This document shows, in pieces, positions 1 through 9,955 of a stretch of DNA of 64,000 nucleotides. A model generated the notes under the pieces. It made no database searches and was not told where the DNA came from. It worked only from the letters and a program-made list of their open reading frames with translations. The number at the start of each line of letters is the position of its first letter. The stretch's first letter is position 1. The stretch spans positions 13,082,001 to 13,146,000 of the forward strand of contig JAYKYS010000007.1 in assembly GCA_036924285.1 (NCBI GenBank). The letters run 5' to 3'. Both the position numbers and the translations under genes were made by a program. The stretch is from Asterella californica. Taxonomy: Eukaryota; Streptophyta; Marchantiopsida; Marchantiales; Aytoniaceae.

Positions 1-640
1 AGAGAGAGATGGACGGACGATGTCTTGAAGAAAATTACAACTCGGTTTTTCTCTCAACACTCAAGCAGAAAGCTCAAAGGTAATCCTTGCAATGGCTGGT
101 TTGATGAAGAGTGCAAACTTGCTCGGTTAAACGCTCTAGACAAGGCTTGTGACTTGGAAGAACCTTGTACAAGCAGTTGATCAAACGTAAGAAGAGAGCT
201 TTCTTGAGAAAGAAATGCTTGGAACTTGCTTTTGATTTTCAGAAGAATCCCAATGCTTTTTGGAGACGTTTAGCATCTCGTCCAAGTTCACCAAGTCTTG
301 ATCCTTCAGCTTTGATGTCCTACGTTGAGCAACTTTACTTCTCTCCACATGCACTATGTATGTCACAAAGTGAAGGACTATTGCAGATCTTTTCAATGGA
401 CAAAGTACGACATCAGCTCAGTAGGCTTGCAAGTGGAAAATCTGAGGATCTAGAAGGACTTTCTGCGGAGCTACTACAATGGGGAGTTGATTCTCTCATT
501 CCTATACTTACCAAGCTTTTGAATGATGCTGCTGTACATGGTTTCCCTAAGAGTTTGTTCATGCGCAAAGTGATTCTCATCCACAAGTCGGACAAGAAGG
601 ATGATGTTATCAACTATAGAACTATCATGGTGGGCAATAG
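1..640 (+). pseudogene. LINE copy A, ORF2 linker and start of reverse transcriptase (fragment)
   Basis: This is part of ORF2 of a non-LTR retrotransposon that continues left of the window. Positions 8-170 are nearly the same as 2672-2823 of the second copy. The open frame at 165-686 encodes a basic linker (IKRKKRAFLRKKC) and then the first reverse-transcriptase block (VILIHKSDKKDDVINYRTIM). Bases of about 172-486 are absent from the downstream copy, so this fragment preserves sequence the other has lost. At about 640 the RT coding sequence stops abruptly and joins the 5' leader of copy B. The last residues of the open frame are therefore leader sequence, not LINE protein. Assignment to the same LINE family is firm; the event that made the junction is not clear. 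Confidence 0.8.
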
Positions 641-905
641 CAAGCTTGGTACCATTGGAAAGGTCTCGGCGAGACGCTTCCATTGAGACAAATCTTGTTG
701 CGATCTGAGGAGAATTGAGGTGTTGAGGTGTGTTTCTATTTCACAGACCTGTTGGAGAGAGGAGTTGACACCCGTGGACAAAATCGATTGTCGAAGGAGC
801 TGTGGTTGTTGGTTTTGAGCAAACTTGGTACCATTGGAAAAGTCTCGGCGAGACGCTTCCATTGAGTCAAATCTTGTTGCGATCTGAGGAGAATTGAGGT
901 GTTGA
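641..905 (+). repeat. Duplicated ~80-bp segment in the LINE leader
   Basis: A block of about 80 bp (CAAGCTTGGTACCATTGG to GTTGAGGTG, 641-725) recurs almost unchanged at 820-904, an offset of 179 bp. Both lie between the end of copy A and the ORF1 start. Tandem promoter monomers in 5' leaders are known from mouse L1; a promoter role here is an inference. Confidence 0.6.
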
Positions 906-1696
906 AGTGTGCTTTTAGCTCGCTGATTTGTGAAACTAGTTCTTCGGTGATGATGGAGGAGATTAAACAACTCCTTCATAAGGTGTTGGCAGCGGTGGAA
1001 GAAGTATTGGTTGAAGTAGCAGATCTGCATCGCGAGCTCATAGCACATAAGAGTGAGCTTGTTTCTATTGTGTGCGATGTTCATGCTTTGAAGAACATGC
1101 AAACCGTTGTTGCTACAACTACCAAAGAGATTTCCTCTACACTCTCAGCATCTGCTGTTTCTGCTGAGGAGAAATCTGCGGTGGTAAATGATAATTTCAA
1201 AGAAGTAGTGGAGAAGTTGGAGATGAAGATGAAATCTTATGCTGAAGCTACCAAGGCGGCTCAAGTCTCTCTTTTTCAAGAGCAAGAGAATGAAAAGTTG
1301 AACCAACTCTCAAGGGTGAAGAATGTGAGAATATCTGGTTTACCTGAGCTAGAGAAGGAGGAGACCAAGGAAGTAGCTACCACTTTTTTTGCTGACACGT
1401 TACATGTTCACAAGCCTGTCCTAGTTCAAGCTTACCGCATAGGACAAAAAGACTCACAACCTCGAGCAATATTGGCTAAGTTTGCAGATCAGGCACAACG
1501 AGATACAACGATGGCTAACAAAGCTGTCTTGAAGGGGAGGTAGATCTGGTTGGATCCTGATCTCACACCGCTACAAGCTGAAGCCAAGCGGAAGGAGCTT
1601 GTGAAGGTAAAAGAGGCTCAACAAGGAGGGTTCATTGTTTTCTTAAGAGATGGACGTGCTGTTGTCACACAAAGGAGACGAGATGCTTCCAAATAG
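899..1696 (+). pseudogene. LINE ORF1 protein (coiled coil, RNA-binding type), one in-frame stop
   Basis: The first 214 codons run to a TAG at 1541-1543. The same frame then continues for about 50 more codons (starting IWLDPDLTPLQAEAKR) to a TAG at 1694-1696. Residues of about 18-150 are rich in heptad-spaced Leu, Val and Glu (KQLLHKVLAAVEEVLVEVA), as expected for a coiled coil. The following stretch (RVKNVRISGLPELEKEE) matches the strand-loop start of the RRM-like domain of L1 ORF1 proteins. ORF1 proteins bind element RNA as trimers and act as chaperones in the retrotransposition particle. The internal TAG sits where Gln (CAG) would fit. ORF2 begins only 4 bases after the terminal stop. No CCHC motif is visible in ORF1. 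Confidence 0.65.
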
Positions 1697-1699
1697 CAA

Positions 1700-2533
1700 A
1701 TGCTCCTTAGAGTTATGATGTGGAACATTCATGGGCTTACTAAGTCAAAGTACACAACCGCTTTACCAATTTGGAACAGGGCTGATATCATCAACTTGGT
1801 GGAGACATGGGAACATGAAGGAAACAATGTACATGAGTTGGATGGTTTTTCTTTGATCGGCTCTACTTGGAACAAACGCAAGCAACATAAAGGACGTGGT
1901 TTTGGAGGTATTGCAACTTACGTCAGATCTTATTTGCATCAGCTTGTTGAAGTGGTTCTTCAAGATGTGGGTGGACAATATCATTGGATTCGAGTTGGTG
2001 GAGAAAGTAGATATGCATGTTATATCGCAATCTGCTATTTTGCACCTTTGAACATGTCTATCTATCAGACTAGAGCATGTAGCACGAGCCAACCTTTCCA
2101 TCGTCTTTCTATTGATGTTTTGAGATATCAAGAGAAGGGCAAGGTCTTTGTGGTGGGAGATTTCAATGCTAGAGTTCACACTTGCCAGTTCACACAATTC
2201 TATGCTCTTGACCACTCTCCTATTCTTGAAGAAGATGATGATCCTACATGGTCCCGTGCCTCCTTAGATATATCAACCAATGACATGAAACAACACTTCT
2301 TGACTTTTGGAGCAATATGTAGTTTGAAAATTTTGAACAGTATATCCCGTTTTCCTAGCTCTAACATGAAAACATACGTCTCTACCTCTGGATCAAGCAT
2401 AGTAGACTACCTCCTCTCCTCATCTCTTGATAGTTCACTCATTTCAGCATATGAAGTTTTGGATCTACAACCTGAATCTGATCACACTCCTCTACTGTTC
2501 TCACTATCCTTGTCTAGCTCATTTGCATCTTAG
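1700..2533 (+). pseudogene. LINE ORF2, APE-type endonuclease domain
   Basis: The 277-residue open stretch starts MLLRVMMWNIHGL, the WN-hG motif at the N-terminus of exonuclease-endonuclease-phosphatase folds. VETWEHEG gives the catalytic Glu region, VVGDFNARV is the GDFN motif, and SSIVDYLLSS plus ESDHTPLLF carry the final Asp and the SDH catalytic motif. The enzyme nicks target DNA to prime reverse transcription. Key residues look intact. A TAG at 2531-2533 separates it from the linker and polymerase that should follow in one protein, so I call ORF2 a pseudogene. About 60 residues between the GDFN motif and the last strands are poorly conserved. Confidence 0.8.
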
Positions 2534-2898
2534 AAGTTGAAAGGTTTTGATGGGAGCAACACTACCTCTAGACTTCGTCTTGATCACCGGAAAAGACATC
2601 TTTATCAAACTGCTCTAGAGAATTTGATATCTATTACACAGTGGAGCCACAATCTTGACCAATGAGATACACAATTGACGGATGTCTTGAAGAAAATTGC
2701 AACTCGGTTTTTCTCTCAACACTCAAGCAGAAAGCTCAAAGGTAATCCTTGCAACGGCTGGTTTGATGAAGAGTGCAAACTTGCTCGGTTAAAGGCTCTA
2801 GACAAGGCTTATGACTTGAAAGAGGTGATTCTCTCATTCTTATACTTACCAAGCTTCTGAATGATGCTGCTGTACATGGTTTTCCTAAGAGTTGGTTC
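2534..2898 (+). pseudogene. LINE ORF2 linker with stops and internal deletion
   Basis: The endonuclease frame continues after the stop (KLKGFDGSNTTSRLRLDHRK), meets a second stop near 2663, then reopens at 2675-2860 (GWFDEECKLARLKALDKAYD, typical of the endonuclease-RT linker). At about 2823 the sequence jumps to the block before RT (LILSFLYLPSF in the wrong frame). Comparison with 170-490 shows that roughly 315 bp are missing here. The deletion also shifts the frame, so the RT that follows is read in another frame. Confidence 0.75.
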
Positions 2899-4167
2899 AT
2901 GTGCAAAGTGATTTTCATCCACAAGTCGGGCAAGAAGAATGATGTTACCAACTATAGAACTATCATGGTGGGCAACATCTTTGCCAAGTTGTATGGGAGC
3001 TTGCTAGAGAGAAAACTCAGTGTTTGGACAGAAGGATCCAATGTGAGAGCTCGTTCACAAGCAGGTTTTCGTCCTACCTTTAGCACCATTGATCATATCC
3101 TTTGTCTTCGTGTTGCTTGGGAGAAGTCAAAAGGAAATGGTAAATCTCTCTATGCTGCTTTTATCGACTACACAAAAGCTTTTGATAGGTTGCCTAGGAA
3201 GCTCTTATGGGACAGACTTGTTGTCATTGGTGTTCCTCAAGACATGATGACATCGGTTTCTAAACTCTATGAACGAGTTTATGTGAAGCTTACCTCGGCA
3301 CAATCAAAGGAGATCTTTAGCACTATTGGAGTCATTCAAGGTTGTCCTCTCTCTCCTACTCTATTTGGTATCTTCATTGATGACGTGGAGAGATGTCTTG
3401 CTGAATTTGGAAGAGAAGGTGTGAACTTGGGAATCTATATCATTCAAGCATTGATTTATGCTGATGATATCATTCTTCTATCACGTGATCCTTTGAGTTT
3501 ACAACGACATTTGGATGCTCTTGAGTTCTTTTGCAACAACATGCAGATGGAAGTGACCCTTTCGAAGTCCAAGGTGATGGTGGTGGGTTCAAAAAGCCGC
3601 CATTCTTTTCTCTACAAGGGCCAAGTTTTACAACAAGTGGAGAGTTACAAGTACTTGGGCATTGACTTCTCTCATAACTACAGTTGGGTTTTGTGCATTC
3701 ATAAGAGAGTTGAAGCTGGTTACAAAACTTTGTACTCTCTTTTGAATTGTTGTCGACGTGCTCATCTCTTAGCATGGGATTTGAGAAAGTTTTTCTTCAG
3801 GAGTTTGGTTTTGCCTGTGATACTTTATGGTGTTCAAGTGTGGGGGCCTGGTGCAAGGAAAGGAGCTTGGGAACGTATTGAGAAGATTCAAAAAGTGTTC
3901 TTACAAGTGGAACTTGGTGTAAGATGCCAAACACCATATGCTATGCTCCTTGCTGAATCTGGTTGCTTATCCGTGGGAGCAGAAGCTCTTTACTTGACTA
4001 GCATTTATGTCTCAAGAGTGAGATCTCTTGGAGGGACTAGATTACCTTGTCAAGCTCTAAGAGCTACGTTTCATTTGGTTGGTATGCTGATGTGGTGGCT
4101 TGGTGTGGAAAATGGAACATTTTTTAGCGTGATTTTGACCTTCCATCTATTGCTCTTCGGGAGTTGA
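2899..4167 (+). pseudogene. LINE ORF2, reverse transcriptase domain
   Basis: The 422-residue open stretch holds LINE RT blocks in order: IFIHKSGKKNDVTNYRTIMV (block 0/1), ARSQAGFRPTFSTIDHI (block 2), YAAFIDYTKAFDRLPRKLLW with the first catalytic Asp (block A), GVIQGCPLSPTLFGIFIDDV (block B), and ALIYADDIILLSRD with the YADD catalytic pair (block C). LSKSKVMVVGSK and YKYLGIDFSHN are the later conserved blocks. All catalytic residues are present. The ATG at 2899 is only the first Met in this frame; the true protein would start at 1700. The end near 4165 is a frame change, since the C-terminal domain continues in another frame. Confidence 0.85.
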
Positions 4168-4541
4168 TTCAGAAAAGGTTTTTACATGCTATATGGTCTC
4201 AACCCAAGACCAAGATGGCTTACTATCAGCAGCACGTCAATCCCATGTTGGTGTATTGTGAACAAGAGTACCTCCGAGCACCTATTTCAATCTCTCTTCG
4301 ACATATCATTGCTCAGCACCGCACTAGCTCTCATAGACTTGGCATTGAAGAAGGACGTTGGTTAAACATTGTTAGGAGTGAACGGCTTTGTAGACTTTGT
4401 GATTTAGATCAAATAGAGGATGAGGATCATGTATTCATTGTATGTCCTTTGTATGATGAAATTAGATGTAGACATAAGATAGTTGCTAGTGATTTCTATA
4501 CACTTTTACAGATATCAGTTCTCACTAGGGCTTTATATTAG
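4164..4541 (+). pseudogene. LINE ORF2, C-terminal zinc-knuckle region
   Basis: The 125-residue stretch follows the RT in a different frame with a 4-base overlap. It contains RLCRLCDLDQIEDEDHVFIV and then CPLY, which fits the CX2C-X(8-10)-HX4C cysteine-histidine motif at the C-terminus of many plant LINE ORF2 proteins and thought to bind nucleic acid. The stop at 4539-4541 is followed by a 3' UTR of only about 130 bp before the microsatellite tail, so this looks like the natural end of ORF2. Confidence 0.65.
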
Positions 4542-4556
4542 AGATATAGTTTCTTG

Positions 4557-4586
4557 TCGTACCAATGCTCTTTTGTATTGATACGA
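4557..4586 (+). other. 3' UTR hairpin of the LINE
   Basis: TCGTACCAAT and ATTGATACGA pair as a 10-bp stem with one mismatch around a 10-base loop. It lies about 85 bp upstream of the ATTC tail, where many LINEs carry a structure recognised by their own reverse transcriptase. That role is inferred. Confidence 0.5.
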
Positions 4587-4670
4587 TCTCCTAAGGTTTC
4601 CTAGGCTCACATATTGACTTTGTATTGTATTTTTTCTGCCTTTTGACTCTTTGGGTCTTCCGGGCTTGAT

Positions 4671-4692
4671 ATTCATTCATTCATTCATTCAT
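4671..4692 (+). repeat. (ATTC)n microsatellite tail of the LINE
   Basis: Five and a half ATTC units mark the 3' end of the LINE. Short tandem tails instead of poly(A) are known in several LINE clades. Gypsy integrase sequence starts directly afterwards. Confidence 0.75.
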
Positions 4693-5215
4693 AGATCGTA
4701 CTTCACTCCTTGCATTACGAACCAGGCACTTAGAACAGAGAGAGAAGGATCTTGCTAAAGCCCAAGAGAAGCTGAAGGAGGCTCGACTCAAGAACAATGA
4801 GCGTTTTGACAAGACTCAAAGACTATAACTAAATGTTATACTTGTAGGTAATTTGATTCAGATGTACAACAACATGTTGGAGAATAAGGATTATGCACTT
4901 CGTGAGTTCTCTAGAAGAAGATTCGAGCCTTATGTTGTGTTGGATGTGTACAAAAATGTCACTTATAGTTTACGTGAGTTAGATGGAACTCCTTTGAAGC
5001 TATCAATGGTGACAAACATGTGAAACTGTTGAAAGTCCATGGAGGATCAATAGAGCTGTTTGATTTTCAGTAGTCAGAACATATGATGGAAGAGATGAGG
5101 ACGATCTAATGACTAAAAATGTTGAGGAGGACAGAGAATGACGATCAAGGAGGAACACTAAGCAGATGAAACGATTAGCACATACTAGAGGATGTGTAGA
5201 TTCATAGGAGGTGCA
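4693..5215 (+). pseudogene. Gypsy B-like integrase C-terminus and 3' end (remnant)
   Basis: Translation gives LALRTRHLEQREKDLAKAQE and KLKEARLKNNERFDKTQRL, then (after decay) RRRFEPYVVLDVYKNVTYSL followed by RELDGTPLK. The same blocks end the pol of gypsy B at 45950-46250 (RERNKGRFDRTHRLRP, VVLEVYDNATYSLRELDG). A purine-rich stretch ending near 5215 precedes TGTCATG, matching the polypurine tract and LTR start of gypsy B (GGGGTGGA then TGTCGCG), although the LTR beyond is hardly recognisable. Stops and indels show that this is an old copy. The 5' part is missing, presumably beyond the LINE. Confidence 0.7.
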
Positions 5216-5960
5216 TGTCATGTTGTACATGATTCTATCATGTACAAGTTTAGTGGAATGTCTATTTTTGTACATAGGTATTGATCATACGATGTTATGC
5301 TAAACATGTGGTTACGGTGATATTTTGTGCGTACTTTGTTATACACGTGTGTTTCATGCAAAAGACAATGAGACACATGTTATTATGCTTTAGTATGTTC
5401 ATTTTTACATACTTCTGGAAGGCCATGGTATCTTTGTATACTTTGTAGATTGCTAATGTTGACGTTTCTTGCAATTAAGTAGTTTAGCTAAGTTGCACCA
5501 AATAGGTACATTTTCTTGTCAAGTTTTTTATTTATGTCGACAAGTATTTTATTTTTGTAAATAACTTAGACGAATGCTTAACACTTACTATGGCCAATGA
5601 TGGTTAAGTAGGTCACTAGAAGACAAAAACAAAAATCTTTAGTTTCTCATTGATTAAAATTCCAAAAGTATCCCATAGGTTTCAAATTGACCTCATTGTC
5701 ACTATAGAGGTAAAAATCGAATAGTTCATGATAGTACTGGAAAACTATTCTTGCTGGTTTGTGCACTAAATAAAATATTTGTCAATTTGAGGTCAAGAGG
5801 ATGGAGATATGTCAGATTGAAGTCTAGATAATCAAGTTTTGAATGTGCATATTCAAACATAGAACGTGTTGTATATTTGATATGAAGAAGACTGAAGTAG
5901 GGTTGGAAATGTCTCAAAGAGCTGATACATGTGGACTCAACAATCAATTAATTTGAGTTC
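5216..5960. other. Intergenic, possibly a degraded LTR
   Basis: AT-rich DNA directly after the gypsy remnant. Its first bases may be a worn LTR. I see no coding potential or clear repeat. Confidence 0.4.
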
Positions 5961-5964
5961 GCAG

Positions 5965-6923
5965 TTTTTCTTCGCTTGCGATCTGAGGTTGAGTTGTTCG
6001 TCGTGATCAGTGAGCCAAGTTCTTTGTTCTTGGTGCCTATGCGACCAGGAGTCTCCATCTACGCATAGGAGAAGACCGTGTGTGGATTGAATTGTTGGTT
6101 AGGATGTGGTGAGCGAGTTTAAGTCACAAGGAGTCAATTTACATCAGTTTTTTGCTTCCTACCAACAAATTTCTTGCGTGGTTCTAAGAGGAACTCCAAA
6201 CAACTTGTTTGGAGTCTCACCGGGTTTAGGGTAGCTAGATCTACCTACCAGAGAAGACGAATCTCATATCAGACGATCCGTTTGGACGGTGTGCGTGATT
6301 CTAAGCCGCAAGAAGGAGTTTCTTGAGGTTCTATCATCTACGATCGATGATATCTCAACTGTCGAGAGTCAGATTTGGAAGTTCTTGAGACCAACATAGA
6401 CAAGAAGGACGATCTTATCGACATCTGAAGACCGTTTGACAAAAGAAAAAAGTTCTCATATAGATCTTTTTTGGTTCCTTCGCTACAATTTTTGTCTTTT
6501 TGAGTTCATTAAAGATCTAGTTGGTTATGTACAGCTTATGATAGCTAGTTTTAGCTAAGGGTTTGTACGTGGACGTTGTTTGGACTTGGGTTTGAATCGT
6601 GTAATACTAGTGTAGCTATTTTTTGTTAGCAAATAGATGTTTCTCTTAGCTACGTTTCGGTAGTTTTGGATTAGGATAGAGATTCAAGAACTCGTTTTGG
6701 AGGGGTTGGTGCAGATTACATACCGCTCAGGTTTTGTTTCTCTGTTTTGTATTCTTAGAGAAGAAGAATGAGGAGTGTATATAAAATAGGAATTGATATA
6801 TCTTACGACGCTTGTTCTCATGGTTGTTTTTCTCTGTCTTGTCTTCGTTCGGCACACTACATCTCCACAGCCAAGAACTTCGCATTTTCTTGGACAATCT
6901 TCACGCAAAATTTGACACGATAA
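5965..6923 (+). repeat. Repeat C, 3'-terminal 0.96-kb fragment (probable LTR)
   Basis: This block is collinear with 48215-49176, for example AACTCCAAACAACTTGTTTG versus AACTCCAAACGGCTTGTTTG, and CACATCTCCACAGCC in one copy against CATCTCCACAGCC in the other. Both end in GACACGATA followed by ACG. It lacks the 5' kilobase found in the other copy. A TATATAAAA at 6778-6786, about 140 bp from the end, suggests a promoter near the 3' end of the unit, as in an LTR (U3, then a short R-U5). No protein is encoded. Whether C is an LTR or a non-autonomous DNA element is open. Confidence 0.7.
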
Positions 6924-9430
6924 CGTATGCCTAATATGATGAATTTAGTAGTCAAACATACGACTATTTGTGACTAAGAGCCACATCTATTTTAATATGA
7001 TACTACTAACCGTAAAAGACATGACTCTATATTGACTGAATGGGTATTTTGTCACATCATACACCACAAGTGACATCAACTTATTGTTATGATATGGTGT
7101 CATTTTCAAATGACTAAGTTATGACTAGTGATCATTACAACTTTGTCCTTGGAGCTCTAGAGTTTTGTTTTCTTAATAAGTCATAACTATGATAATGTGA
7201 CCTTATATCATTCTCTATCAACATCGTTAAAAACTAAGATATTTCTAATAGTGATGTTCGTTCGTGTTGAGTGATTTATTTCATAGTGTATCGTGAATAA
7301 CAAATCTTTGGATACTGGTGGGTTTATTAGTTTTAGTTACTTCTCGTTATACAATTACTCATAGTGTCCAATGAGAATGATTCATTTTTTTACTTAGTGT
7401 AACAATCATTAAAAGGTCTAGACATTTTGACTAACAGTATAGTATAATCATAAAGTAAAGTCTAATAATTACAAAATTGATTTACTACAAAGTTAGTCGA
7501 GGGTGAAGTTCTTCTGCACAAGTGCTCTTTTATAGAAAATTCTTCTTCTTTAGAACTTTTTCTTAGTAGAGGATTTTGTGAGAAGTGTGATTCTTTTACA
7601 AAGTCCACAACATATTAATAATAAGACAACTTAGTCTAATGTTTGACTAGCTTTTATTTTGGTAAAGACTAATTAGTAGCATTTGGCATCTCTATTATGA
7701 AATTTTGTATCGGTTGTTTTGTTATTTTAGTATGTTTCTATGTTAAGAAGGTCCTTATCAATTTGTGTATTATGTTACATATGAAGTTTATTAACTCATA
7801 TTTTATTGTAGATCTAGTTATTAACTCTCCAAGAGTGACTTTTCTTGTGAAATTGAAGACAATTATCATGAATCATAATTCTAACATATTTGTTGTATTT
7901 AGATAATATTACTATTTTTGAACATCTTTTGTTTCCTTTGCTTTCAGTGACATTCAATTTAACATGAATTTCGAAGGTTCTCAATTCACAGCACGCCACC
8001 ATTTTTAATACACAATAGACAGACTTAAAGGCGAGCCAAGTAATAAAATTTATAGCTTGCATATTCAAGTTTAATTTATTACCTAACCCTTCCGACGGGA
8101 AGGGTTATGTAATAAACTAGAGCATTTATTGAATACTTTATTATAGTCTGCAACCGGCCAGACTTATACAATTGGAGTCACATTGTTTAAGATTTCACTT
8201 ATGGATTTGTTGGGATGTTTCCGCTGTTCTTGGTATGGTTAACATTTTGCACTTAAACATTAATTTAATTTTTAATAAAATATATTATAACTTTCATATA
8301 ACAGTTATATATTTTCTGATAAGCAAAAGTTCCCCAAAAGTGGTTGAGCATGCATAAATAAAAATTTACGCATGAGTTTCTAGTCGGCTTCTTTGTCTGA
8401 ATTATTTCGTCGAGCCAGGCCACTTCTTTGTCTAGAATTCGTCTAGCCTATAAAATCTATCCGTCCCTATTATTTTCTTGCTTCCCATGCATCCTTGCGA
8501 GATAGCTATCTAGAACTTTAGTTCTGGTAAAAAGAAGGTTCCATACACCCCCTTTGTAACGGTTAGGATTACCATCCATCTTAACTGTAAACGCGATGGA
8601 CAACCGTAACCGTGGGGCTTCGTAAACGGCCCCTCATTATTATTGAAGGGTTCACCTTTGCGTTGCGTACTACTGGCGTCCGGTCCAGATGTGCGATATA
8701 CTTGCTTTGATACAGCACTTACTACTGTGTGCATCGAGACGGCAGATGGTTTGAACCAGACAAGTCACTTGGCTGTCAGGGCTCTGTACATTTGCTGCTT
8801 CGAGCTTTCAATGTCTGTTCCTACTACTCTACCGCACTTGAGGTCACGGTGTGCATGCTTTAGTATTAGGTCTGCGCCAAGCGATTTATAGTTCCAGTGC
8901 CGTTGCGCGTGGCCTACTTTCAAAGTTTTAGAACGCCTGACCTGTCGTTCACTATTTGTCATTCCGGTCAAGAGTTAGTAGACATCTGGACCAAATCGGC
9001 GGAATAAGCAAGTAAATGGGCGCCTTATGCTATCAGACTATCCTCTGTCATCAGTTCTGTATGTGTGTTTATGTATGGAGAAGTTTATTTCCTCTTGTAC
9101 GCTTTACTCAGAGCAAACTATCGTTCAGTCGGCTGTTTACCGGGTTCTCCCTAGCGCTGTTAGTTATCTTGTCTTCGTGCTCGTCTTCTGGTAGACTAAC
9201 TAATTTTCACATTATTCTTGTCGCAGCACCATTTGTCGAGCTGAAAAGCGAAAACTACACGCTGTTAGTCTGCTCTGTACCGTCGTCATTGTCCACTTTG
9301 CACATTAGGTCTTTAGAAAAGACGGTGATGCGCTCTGCGGTTGGTTGCAGTGCCGAGCTCGAGGCCCGTTTCTGCTTCGAGATTTCCGTGAATAGAGGCA
9401 GTTAAGGTAAAACGAGCTGGCGTTTGTTTA
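6924..9430. other. Intergenic, AT-rich, no gene seen
   Basis: Long AT-rich stretch with no convincing coding sequence. The short open frames lack family motifs. It contains the palindrome at 8075-8116 and, from about 8640, more GC-balanced sequence that resembles the SR introns in style. Confidence 0.5.
8075..8116. repeat. Short palindrome, 19-bp arms
   Basis: TTTATTACCTAACCCTTCC and GGAAGGGTTATGTAATAAA are inverted with one mismatch and a 4-base loop (GACG). Its function is unknown; it may be a collapsed inverted-repeat element or a cruciform-prone site. Confidence 0.7.
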
Positions 9431-9955
9431 CACTCTTGTTATTACATCAATTGTGATTGTGGTAGATTGTGGAGCTTTGGCAAGCCGCAGCCTAGCTGGA
9501 CGAAGTTGTAGGCAAGGGAGGGATAGTGGTATGTGCCAGTCCTGGAAGGGCTCTTGAATGAGGGATAAGAAATCGAGGAATGATTAAACCAGAAAGGCAG
9601 CACATACATTCGTGTGTGATACTGAAACTGGGGCTTCGGTGAGATTTTGTCCTGAGTCTTTTGCAATTATCTGAGGAGCTTCCTGGAGCAAAAGGAGGGA
9701 GCGATGGAGCTTGCTTCGCTGGGAGCGAAGATGTCGTTCTTGGTTCGCCTCGTAGCTTTCCTGCTCAGCCTCAGTGAATGGAACCCTCTCTGCTCTGATT
9801 TATAGTTAATTTTTTCTTATCAGTTGCTTAGAAGCAAGTAGGGTTTTTCTTATTGAACCTTTCTTCTGTCACAGCGTCCATTTTAGCCAGCAATTTTCCT
9901 CGTCTTATTCGGCAGAAGTTCTCGAACGTGGTGAAGGGCTGCTGCAGTGGAAGCA
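9431..9955 (+). promoter_or_regulatory. Presumed promoter and 5' UTR of the SR gene
   Basis: About 0.5 kb before the SR start codon. There is no strong TATA box and the transcription start cannot be placed. The tract TTTTTTCTTATC near 9810 followed by CAG at 9879 could be an intron in the 5' UTR, but this is weak. Labelled by position only. Confidence 0.25.

Larger units (their letters stand above)
641..4692 (+). mobile_element. LINE (non-LTR retrotransposon) copy B, full-length but decayed
   Basis: The order is leader with repeated segment (641-898), ORF1 (899-1696), ORF2 endonuclease (1700-2533), linker (2534-2898), reverse transcriptase (2899-4167), C-terminal zinc knuckle (4164-4541), a short 3' UTR with a hairpin, and an ATTC microsatellite tail (4671-4692). 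This layout is that of L1-type LINEs with an APE endonuclease. ORF2 is broken by stops at 2531 and about 2663, an internal deletion near 2823, and frame changes near 2823 and 4165, so it cannot make a full protein. The tail is immediately followed by gypsy integrase sequence, so the LINE probably landed in an older gypsy element. Confidence 0.85.

Noticed and set aside
9016..9405. 129-residue frame upstream of the SR gene
   Set aside because: No motif, T-rich and similar in style to intron sequence; no evidence for a gene.
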